This document shows positions 10,701-17,376 of a DNA stretch of 64,000 nucleotides, piece by piece (position 1 is the first letter of the stretch; every line of letters starts with the position of its first letter). The notes under the pieces are model-generated. The model did not search any database. It saw only the letters and a program-made list of their open reading frames with translations, and was not told the DNA's origin. The DNA comes from Thraustochytrium sp. TN22 (lineage: Eukaryota > Sar > Bigyra > Thraustochytrida > Thraustochytriidae): assembly GCA_013306675.1 (NCBI GenBank), contig JABLUY010000026.1, positions 149,273 through 213,272 of the forward strand. The letters run 5' to 3'. The position numbers and the translations under genes are program-made.

Positions 10701-10801
10701 CATCGTCGGAACTCTGCGCCGTCCTCCACGGCCGCGTGGTCCGGGAATTGCCGCTGCTCAAACGGCACGAAGCCGCCGCCCTGCTGCTGCATGTGCTGCA
10801 T
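7751..10801 (-). CDS. mRNA capping protein: HAD-like phosphatase domain + guanylyltransferase + cap N7 methyltransferase
   Basis: From the first in-frame ATG (10801) this is 1,016 residues. The frame stays open to a GTG at 11278 through Arg/Gly-rich low complexity, so an upstream exon is possible; an ATG at 11097 opens an RGG-rich frame in another phase. Domains in order: (1) FCP1/NIF-type HAD fold with LDLNGVLVD (D105, N107), HVGVWSCGKRE and LLLDNHAEKF; the second catalytic Asp of the usual DxD is Asn. (2) GTP-RNA guanylyltransferase: CEKSDGVRH (nucleotidyl-lysine K354), LLLDGEVV (motif III), CDGLVFTP (motif IV), VVKYKP (motif V). (3) N7 methyltransferase: VLDLACGRGGDL (D767), GVDIA, VQFAFHYLC. 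With the triphosphatase-methyltransferase at 1813-4548 it would complete cap-0 synthesis. A HAD domain related to CTD phosphatases could couple capping to the RNA polymerase II tail (inference). Confidence 0.88.
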   Translation of the reverse strand: MQHMQQQGGGFVPFEQRQFPDHAAVEDGAEFRRCKVVEVGPGGTLVEVQPQVYGVVSGVELWQGAGALQSLDVVRVVRTLPSGLLQLRWELARQPRADAPLIILDLNGVLVDRPSFKDRRGRGGGRGGGSNSSFVRRPHCDEFIHFCMERFHVGVWSCGKRERMEMELFAPYDDDRVLFQWDQEDSTNEWPRTSVVSQQKPLFLKDVNKVWETFGDRFDAGNTLLLDNHAEKFERNPVATCVLLPDADVTADGGGGALNPAGDLCRALDAYAAQAQRGAQERPSSLDTIQSAYLRDRLATIFTSSEIMQRNCPDRDVAFYMKHRDIPGPRAEPFRLSKLMALGREHRAWVVCEKSDGVRHMLLGFPGPGRECFLVERSWAFRYVGTLGPADSAEAQQPDQGQQEWLLLDGEVVADRGYLVFDAIRVGTRDVGALPDLRARMDAWREYRGSVDQLGGLRLVDKAFLDLERVSELREAAREYEYEGIGRVACDGLVFTPALKTYYEYTVVKYKPVEQLTVDFRVMARDLSHGGAGGAGRRMPIFLSEHVNVNGRSGMTDVELGEAEVAEEIRQTAAGAASKRNARGPSSSILECVFDASLGCWRALRVRVDKSRPNSLRTGWSVLESVAEAVSVDALAARVEALVAEFPEGLPAEPAGGAGAGGSRAVAAHYNERQAERNAKGKGELDAGIENLRKLNNWSKAVLVHECCLGKLAGDGARRTSAQDLPRIPAELLPPRRGGGGPSMSFKAMREADRAQEKREAPMRVLDLACGRGGDLNKWRASAAHIDAFVGVDIASVALEEARSRAQDDTRYTFVEADMSDLALLEHEAVRGSRFDVVSVQFAFHYLCSDEDRCRRFFRIVDATLQDTGAAPDGFEPVLIMSTTDADVLHARRPAFRNPVCAVSFAQELPAQADDLAFGSAYSFSLGDAVQDCEEFVVPEARVCAIAAEHGLQLTMSQNLSAFIADKSKDYEAMLHSMAVIGRKTNGRAPLSQAEWEAIQLYKVMVFKRAAPAAAK

Positions 10802-11125
10802 GTGCTGCTGCTGCTGCTGGAGGCCGCCAGGGCCCGGCGGCGGCGCCTGACGATCTGCGAAGCGGGCGGACCCGCCGCCCGCTGTCTGCCAGCCGCCGCC
10901 GTCGCCGTTGCTGTTGTGGCTGTTGCGCCCAAAGTTCCTCGCGCTCGCACCGCCGCCGCCGCCGCCACCGCCGCCGCCGCGCGGGAAGGCGCGCGAGGAG
11001 CCGCGCGCGGCGCGCCGCCGCCGCGCGGCCCAGGTCTGCCGCCGCGGCCGCCGCCGCCGCCGCCGCCGCCGCCATCGCGCCGCCGCCAGTCGTCCATGCC
11101 GGCGCCGCACGCGCCGCTCTGCCGC

Positions 11126-11159
<34 letters not shown>

Positions 11160-11278
11160 GCCGCTCGAGCGTCGAGCGATTGCTGATTGATTGATCGATC
11201 GGTCGATGATCGATCGACGATTGACTCCAACTCCGCCGCCGCCGCTGCTTTGCCGCACTTGCGCGCGCGGGCGCCCAC
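10802..11278 (-). other. GC-repeat leader or unresolved 5' exon of the guanylyltransferase gene
   Basis: The capping-gene frame is open throughout but encodes poly-Arg, then poly-Gly (about 10950-10985), then a Gln run. Trinucleotide CCG tracts sit at about 10950-10985 and 11125-11160. The segment read at about 10860-10960 (Asn/Gly-rich, then Gln-rich) could be a genuine disordered N-terminus. I cannot choose between a 5'UTR and coding sequence without transcript data. Confidence 0.5.
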
Positions 11279-11845
11279 TTACGCGCGCCAAAGACCCCCT
11301 TGCGCGCGCCAAAGGGCCCCTTGCGGCGCTGCCCATTCTCTACTTGCGCGCGACGGGCGCGAGGAGGACGAGGAGGACGGCGCGGAGACCGGGAGCCTGC
11401 GCGGCATCATGGTCGAGGGCGGCGAGCTTGACGGGCGAGGCTCGGAGCCCACGGGGACGTCGAGGATGCGGAGCTCGCAGGGCTGATCTGAGGGGGCTTC
11501 GCGGGGAGCTGAGCTCCTTGTGAGGAAATCTCGCCGTCGGGGTGCACATGGGCAATGGGTTTGCTGCAGGTGCGACGGGGAGCGTCGGTGGGATGCGAGG
11601 GAGCCTCGGCGGCATCAGGAGCGTCGGTGGCCTTGCAAGGCAGATAAAAAGTCGCTCGGCACGCCGACGCGGAACGGGCGCAAGGAGCTGAGCAGGTTGC
11701 AGGATGGTGTCACGTGTGGAGATTGATGTCACGTGGAGCTTGGTGTCACGGGAGCTCGTCGGCGAGTCAAAGCTCGCCAGTCAATAGACAGTGTTTTTTT
11801 GCAATTGGGCTTACAATGTGCGAGTCGCGCGGGTATTACGTTCTA
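11279..11845. other. Spacer, no gene seen
   Basis: Short overlapping frames without domains. A GATCGATCGGTCGATGATCGATCG stretch lies just to its left at about 11190-11218. Probably the promoter of the minus-strand capping gene plus the 3' region of the methyltransferase-like gene. Confidence 0.5.
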
Positions 11846-14653
11846 TCATCTGGAGCGACGGGCAACGTGCAAGGAGGAACGGCGGCGGTCGCGCCGCACA
11901 AAGAGCTGCCAGAGGACGCGTTGCGAGGTGGTGTCCGTGTCGCAAAAGACAGGGTCCAGCTTGCAGAGGGCGCGCTTGCGGTACCTGAGCTCGAGTTCAG
12001 CAGGCGGCGCGTAGATTGCGAGGACGGCGCCCTCGCGCAGGGTGCGCACATCGAGGTTCTCGCAGGCTGCAGCGGAGGCCAGAACTAGGTCGGCATCGGC
12101 CCAGAGCACGAGCTGCTTGGATGGCGCACGCAAGGTGAACTCCGTGATAATCTGCGAGGCGCCCGCTGCGGCGGTCGCGCCCTCCGATTCGTCATCTCCG
12201 ATCGCGTCGTCGTCCTCGAAGCTTGGCACGAAGAGGTTCTCCATGTCTGCCTCAAAGCGCGCGACAGCCTCAGCTGCAACCTGGCGCAGACCTACATCGT
12301 GCTCCAGGCCGATGGCGGCGCGGAAGGAGCGAGCTAAGCAGGCTGCCATGAGCGCGTGGCCAGCGCCGGCCTCGAGGTCGCATAGTTTCTTGCCGCGAAA
12401 GTCGAAGCGGTGCAAGAGCTGCAACGAGCTGAGTAGGAGCTCAACGTGCAAGAAGTCCGTGCAGAGGTCGCCCTCGCGCACGGCTTGTGCGCCGAAACGC
12501 GCTTCGCGAAAGGCCTGCTGGTCCGCGAGCACGCGGTGCATGCGGCGTACGCGTGCCCCCCCGACGGTGCCGAGCGACTCCCAGGCGGCGACGGGCAGGA
12601 GTGGGAGCAGGCGCCGCACGACGGCGACCTGATCACTCGCCGCGGCCGCGTAGAGCGCCTTTTGCAGTGTGGGCGCATCTGCAAAGCCCACTGTGGCCTG
12701 CACCGCCGCAAGGGCTCCGCGCTTGGCGGCCAACACGAAGGCCTCGCGCTTCCAGGCCACGGGCGTGGTGGTTGGCAGCAGCCTGCACACCAGGGCAAGG
12801 ACGTCCTCTCGATCGCGAGAGGCTGCCAGCAACATGGCCTGGCGCTGCACAGCGTGCGGGGCGAGGCCCAGCAAGTAGGCAACCACACGCTTGTCGGGGC
12901 GCGCTAGACTCACCGCGAGGAGCACGCCTCGAATGATGTGCTTCTCCGTGCAGGCCGGCACAGCGCGGCGCACCATGGTCAGGTCCACGGCGCGAATGGC
13001 CGCACAAAGCGTGTCGAGCGTGCGATTGGATTCCTCCTGCGGGTCTTTTGTCGCCTCTGCAGCCGCATTAGCCGCCGCCGCTGCTGCAGCCGCTGTACCC
13101 GTTATCGCCTTTGACGGTACCGGTTCTGCTTGTGGGTTCCAGCCGCGAGCCTCGAGCTCTGCGTAGCCTGTCGTAAAGGCGCACCCGCGTAGCAGGCAAT
13201 AGTCGGCCAAAAGCCGGGCGTGGGTGAAGGGCGTGTAGCGCTGGGTGTTCTCTTCGAGCTTCTCCGCAGAGATCTCCATGAAGGCGTCCAGGAAATCGAC
13301 AATCTCGGTCCGGGCAATGGCCTCCACTGGGTCCATCTCGACGCGCTCGTAGGTGCGCGTGCGGAGCATGTCCAAGAAGAGCGGACGCATAATCTGCTGT
13401 GTAAACTTTTCACGACTCGGCCGCCAGTCGGCGCCCGAAATGGCACGGTACTGCGTCGCCGCGCACTCGAGCATGATGACCTGCGTCAGGACCTCGTCGA
13501 GCTGTTCGCGCTGTGCGGCGTCGCGTGCCGCCTCAACCGCGTCCTCCGCGTCATTCAGCGACCTTGCGCCGTGCTCGTCCTCGTAAAGCTCGCCCTCCTC
13601 CTCCTCCTCGTTCTCCTCCGCGTCGCTCACGTCTTGTTCCTCGTCGTTCTCGGCGTCCGCGCCGCCCTCTTCCGGCGTGGTGATGGCTTGACTCTCGCCG
13701 GCGGCTTGCTCGCCGGCCGCCGAGGCGCCCTCCTCGGGGCTGTCGTCATCGACGTCCGCGGCGTCAAAGGCGCGGAAGTACGACTCGTGCGTGGCGGCGC
13801 TTGTGAGCAGCTCGGCCAGCTCGGCGCGCGTAAATTCTGAGAAGGGATAGTGCATCGCCGCGGCCTTGGCCGGCTGCCGCGGGGCCGCTTCCTCTGCCTT
13901 CCATGCAGGGCAAACGGGTGCGCCGGGGTCGCCCACCGAACAGCGCCGCCTTGGTCCGGGTGGTGGCGGCCGGTAGGCCACGGTGAAGCGTCTGGCGCGG
14001 TCCGCGTTGCTGCAATGGCGCTCGCGTGCCGTGGCCATGAGCGAGCCGCCGCGCCGACGCCGCCATGCGAGCTCCGCGTCGCGCAGCGTGGCAGCCTCTG
14101 TCCCAGAGTCCGAGACCACGTAGGCGTCTGGGCGCGCGTCCGAGAGCAGGTTGCGCATCTGCGTCTGACTCGGGAAGTTCACGGTGCTCACGCTGGCCTG
14201 CACGGACTCGCGTCGCCGCTGCCCGCGCACAGGAAGTCGCTTTGGCCTCTGCTGGCCATCGTCCTGCTCCTGCTCCTGCTCCCGCGTCTCTGCGTCCTCG
14301 TCGCGCGGCGCTGCCTCCGCGTCTGCCGGCAGCTCCAGCAGCTTGTGTGCCGCCAGCTGCGTCTTGAGCGCGAGCGTCTGCACCTGCAGCTGGGCTTTGG
14401 TCAGCGCAGTGCTGGCCGGCGCCGGCAAGGCGGGTAGCGCCGGCAGCGCCGATGCCGCCGTGCCCATGCCTCGCGGCGCAGCGCGCTGCGCGCCGCCGCG
14501 AAAGTCTGCTTCTGAGCCTGGCGAACCAGCGGCTCGCAGCGGCTCACCAGGCCGCTGGTTCGCTTTTGAGGTCACCGTTCCGAACTCTTCGAGGTCGCCA
14601 GTGACCGTGTGCACCTTTGCATCATGATCATCATGATGCCCGGCCCGGGCCAT
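11846..14653 (-). CDS. Methyltransferase-like protein with ankyrin-like helical region
   Basis: A 935-residue frame with ATG at 14653. A second in-frame ATG at 14467 has a better context and starts MGTAAS, which fits an N-myristoylation signal (Gly2, Ser6), so the true protein may be 873 residues. The N-terminal third is disordered, with a Glu/Asp-rich block at about residues 310-370. The middle has regular two-helix units resembling ankyrin or HEAT repeats (for example DKRVVAYLLGLAPHAVQRQA and GALAAVQATVGFADAPTLQK). The C-terminal ~200 residues look like a Rossmann methyltransferase of DOT1-like type: FDFRGKKLCDLEAGAGHALM with a GxG loop, then AAIGLEHD as the acidic strand end, then a WADADLVLAS strand. 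No histone-binding feature is visible, so the substrate is unknown and the SAM-binding loop is only approximately canonical. Confidence 0.65.
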   Translation of the reverse strand: MARAGHHDDHDAKVHTVTGDLEEFGTVTSKANQRPGEPLRAAGSPGSEADFRGGAQRAAPRGMGTAASALPALPALPAPASTALTKAQLQVQTLALKTQLAAHKLLELPADAEAAPRDEDAETREQEQEQDDGQQRPKRLPVRGQRRRESVQASVSTVNFPSQTQMRNLLSDARPDAYVVSDSGTEAATLRDAELAWRRRRGGSLMATARERHCSNADRARRFTVAYRPPPPGPRRRCSVGDPGAPVCPAWKAEEAAPRQPAKAAAMHYPFSEFTRAELAELLTSAATHESYFRAFDAADVDDDSPEEGASAAGEQAAGESQAITTPEEGGADAENDEEQDVSDAEENEEEEEGELYEDEHGARSLNDAEDAVEAARDAAQREQLDEVLTQVIMLECAATQYRAISGADWRPSREKFTQQIMRPLFLDMLRTRTYERVEMDPVEAIARTEIVDFLDAFMEISAEKLEENTQRYTPFTHARLLADYCLLRGCAFTTGYAELEARGWNPQAEPVPSKAITGTAAAAAAAANAAAEATKDPQEESNRTLDTLCAAIRAVDLTMVRRAVPACTEKHIIRGVLLAVSLARPDKRVVAYLLGLAPHAVQRQAMLLAASRDREDVLALVCRLLPTTTPVAWKREAFVLAAKRGALAAVQATVGFADAPTLQKALYAAAASDQVAVVRRLLPLLPVAAWESLGTVGGARVRRMHRVLADQQAFREARFGAQAVREGDLCTDFLHVELLLSSLQLLHRFDFRGKKLCDLEAGAGHALMAACLARSFRAAIGLEHDVGLRQVAAEAVARFEADMENLFVPSFEDDDAIGDDESEGATAAAGASQIITEFTLRAPSKQLVLWADADLVLASAAACENLDVRTLREGAVLAIYAPPAELELRYRKRALCKLDPVFCDTDTTSQRVLWQLFVRRDRRRSSLHVARRSR
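14521..14563. repeat. 13-bp perfect inverted repeat (hairpin)
   Basis: GCGAACCAGCGGC at 14521-14533 is the exact reverse complement of 14551-14563, with a 17-nt loop. It lies between the two candidate start codons (14653 and 14467) of the methyltransferase-like gene, so it would fold in the 5' leader if the inner ATG is used. Confidence 0.8.
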
Positions 14654-15066
14654 GTGATCGTGTCATCACGCGTCATCACAGGGAAACTTGAAGCTGCGCG
14701 CGCTGGCCTGCGCGCTGGACTGCGCTGGGTTGCTGGGTGGAGTACGGCGCAGCCTGAGGCATGGGGCACGGATGAAGGATGAGGGCCTGGAGCAGGCACC
14801 CGCGTGTAGGTAGGTAGAAATCCGTTCGAAACCCAGATGGCTACATCATTCGAGCCGCAGGCACTGTCAGCATGCACGAGCAAGCAGATCCGCAGATCCG
14901 CATTGCGCGAGGCGGGCTCGCACAAGGTCTATTGGACGGGTGGAGGCCGGTCAATGAGGATGACCAGGTCGTCGAACCCACGGTCGAGATGAGACCCGCC
15001 GGAAGCTTGTTGTGAGAGCTCGTTCGCGCACCTGATCGTGCACTCACGAAGTAGGTTACTTGGATC
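14654..15066. other. Spacer, no gene seen
   Basis: A divergent region between the minus-strand methyltransferase-like gene and the plus-strand Gag-like ORF. It is visibly less GC-rich than the flanking genes. Short palindromic ATCATGATCATCATGAT sequence sits at its left boundary (about 14621-14638). Confidence 0.5.
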
Positions 15067-16071
15067 ATGGACAGCGCGGGCGACGCGAGCACAGCAGCCC
15101 GGGGTGGGACATTTGCGACGACACGGGGGGACGATGTGGAATTCAGGGCGGACCCTCAGAGCCAGAGGTGCTCAGTGGTCCACCTCAGGCTACCCGAGCT
15201 CGCCGAGCGAGCTATGCCGACCGCGAGCAGATCTGAATCGTCGGAGAGCGAGGATCTCAGCAAGCGAGAAGCAGGAGAGCGACGAGCAGGAGCGTTCGCT
15301 CAAACGCAAGCTCTCTGCCGCGTCAGCGGTGAAGGGACGGCGCCTCTTTTTCGGACATCTTGGATAGGTTTTTGCCACTTCACTACTTGGTCCGAGATGG
15401 ATCTGCCAAAGGTCACGGGGAACTTCAGAGAGGAGTACATCACTTGGAAACCGCTTTTTCTGTGGTTCGCAAGATCGCAGGGATGTCATCCGGATCAAAT
15501 CAAGCTGCTCGTCAAGGAAAGGAAGCTGGAGGATGCCAAGCGTGAAGACTGCGGGCTCTATTTAATGCTGCACGAAGCGCTCGGCCCGAAGAACAAAGGC
15601 ATGATCAGGTGTGTCTTCGACAAGAATGGCCTCCCGGGTGTGGAGGCCTTTGCTTTGGTGGAGAAGGAGATGGAGGAGCGTTCGCCTCAGATAGCCTTTG
15701 GCATTTTGGAGAGGCTGATGGAGAAATTACAGCCGACGATGATAGCCCGGAGTACCGAGTCCCCACTTGAATGGGGACTCAAGCTCCAGGGCATCGCCAC
15801 AGAGTTGGAATTTCAGCAGCTGAGCATCCAGCAGCTTTTGGTGCTCATTGTGTATCACTCATTTGCTCAAGTCGACCGCCGGTGCGTCCTTCCGATGCTT
15901 AGTAAGGACTTTGAGGAGACGACGAACGTCGAGACCCAAGCAAGAGCAGCCATGAGGGTCTTGTGTGCATACAAGGAGGCCAGCGGTGCGCAGGCCGCGA
16001 GCGGCAAGAGGCGCCGCAACCACATGGATGGCAAGAAGAAGAAGCACGTCAAGAAGACCAAGCGTCGGTAG
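15067..16071 (+). CDS. Retrotransposon Gag-like protein (possible Copia-type Gag remnant)
   Basis: An open frame of 334 residues from the ATG at 15067. The recognisable part starts near a second ATG at 15397 (MDLPKVTGNFREEYITWKPL). A short N-terminal 'F..W' segment is followed by an all-helical region (GVEAFALVEKEMEERSP, then LERLMEKLQPTMI, then a long helix ending ARAAMRVLCAYKEA) and a very basic tail (GKRRRNHMDGKKKKHVKKTK). This layout recalls the UBN2/Copia-type Gag polyprotein, but there is no CCHC zinc knuckle and no protease, integrase or reverse transcriptase downstream. Base composition is less GC-rich than neighbouring genes, which fits a foreign or decayed element. I see no LTRs. 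It could instead be a host gene of unknown function. Confidence 0.45.
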   Translation: MDSAGDASTAARGGTFATTRGDDVEFRADPQSQRCSVVHLRLPELAERAMPTASRSESSESEDLSKREAGERRAGAFAQTQALCRVSGEGTAPLFRTSWIGFCHFTTWSEMDLPKVTGNFREEYITWKPLFLWFARSQGCHPDQIKLLVKERKLEDAKREDCGLYLMLHEALGPKNKGMIRCVFDKNGLPGVEAFALVEKEMEERSPQIAFGILERLMEKLQPTMIARSTESPLEWGLKLQGIATELEFQQLSIQQLLVLIVYHSFAQVDRRCVLPMLSKDFEETTNVETQARAAMRVLCAYKEASGAQAASGKRRRNHMDGKKKKHVKKTKRR

Positions 16072-17376
16072 CGAAGCAAAGGTAAAGAGTGAGCGAAGCG
16101 CAGTGCGCCTCGATGTGAGAGGAGGAGGCCAGCGAGCTTGAGCACGATTGTCCAGCTTAGCTAGAGCTAGCTAGCTAGCTAGCTAGCTGGCTACTTGGGG
16201 AGCTTCGTTGCGCGGTATCAGTTCCCGCCCGTGCTGCTCTATGCACCAACACGTGCGCGACGCGCGATGCGCTCTTGTAGTGCCGCCCTGTCCAGCGCAG
16301 TGCTTGTGGGCCACGTAGCAAGGCGCCAGCCACCTTGAATGCCGGCCGGGTGCGATCGCGTGGAGCAGATCTGGATTTCACATTTTGCCGCCGCGCGGTG
16401 AATTTTTGTGCGCATGGGCTCTGCTGCCAACAGCACAAGAACACGCCATCCTTGCGCGCCAGAGCTGCGCCAGACGACGTGCTGCGCTGCACGGTACGAC
16501 ACGACGGCCACTGCGCGCGCAGCACCACGGATGATGTACACGCTGCCCGTCCGAGTCCAAACAACACAACATCACCGCCTTTACGTTCTTCGTCAGCCGG
16601 GACGCGCTCGCCGACGCGCGCCGACTTGCGGTGGCGGAGGCGCCGAAAATAACGGACGGTGACGTCAGCTGCCCGCCCGCCACTCTTGACTCCAGTGCCT
16701 CGGTCGCTTACAACACGGCCTGCGAGCGCCCGCCCTGCTGACTGGCAAAGACTCGCCGAAATCCACTTGAAGCCGCGCGCCCCGTCCATCCATCCATCCA
16801 TTCATTCCAAGCAAGCGCATGCACCGGTTCGTCTCGGCCAATCACGGGCGCCGCCGACGTCGTCGTTCTCACCCGTAGCCCTAGGCCTAGGCCTAAGAGG
16901 GCTAGGCCAGGCTAATGTAAGTTGCCAGTCAGACCGACTCACTCGCAGTGACGGAGAGTCTGACTGACCTCACTCGATACAACCTACTATGCCTAGTACA
17001 TGAGTCCTCCTCCCGAAGTACGTGCCGTTGTAGCAGTCCATGTCGTCGAGGAACAAAGCAAGATCAGGGGATCGATCCAAGGACGCCCGCCGACGCGAGG
17101 CGCCCCGAGGAGGGCCGGCGAGCGCGGCGCAGAGCGCCTTCGCGGGCGACGGCGGCCGGCCTGCGCGAAGGAGGAGCGGCGCGCGCGCATCGCGCCGCGG
17201 GCAGGGCCCGAGGCGGAGCGCGGAGCAGGGCGACGAGCAGGGCGACGTTGACGCGGCGGCGGCGGCGCTGGAGGTCGAGTCGCAGCGCGCGAGGCCGCGG
17301 CCCAGGCGACAGAAAGCCAAGGTAGATTGCGGAGCCGGCGACAGGCTTGGGCTGGCCTGGCGCGGCCCCAGGAGCC
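16072..17376. other. 1.3-kb spacer with CTAG/AGCT repeats
   Basis: No supported gene; frames on both strands have no recognisable domains. Contents: an AGCT/CTAG microsatellite at about 16158-16190, a (TCCA)n-type run at about 16788-16805, and the palindromic CCTAGGCCTAGGCCTA motif at about 16880-16895. An Arg-rich frame opens at the ATG at 17040 and overlaps the start of the DUF262 gene in another phase. It may be a leader or an unresolved first exon. Confidence 0.5.
16158..16190. repeat. AGCT/CTAG microsatellite
   Basis: About eight GCTA units in a row. Similar short CTAGCTAG clusters recur in other spacers (about 22895-22915, 33585-33625, 49127-49138). Confidence 0.85.

Noticed and set aside
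9164-11194. 676-residue plus-strand frame
   Set aside because: Exactly antisense to the guanylyltransferase gene, His/Arg/Ala-rich, no domain. A shadow of GC-rich coding sequence.
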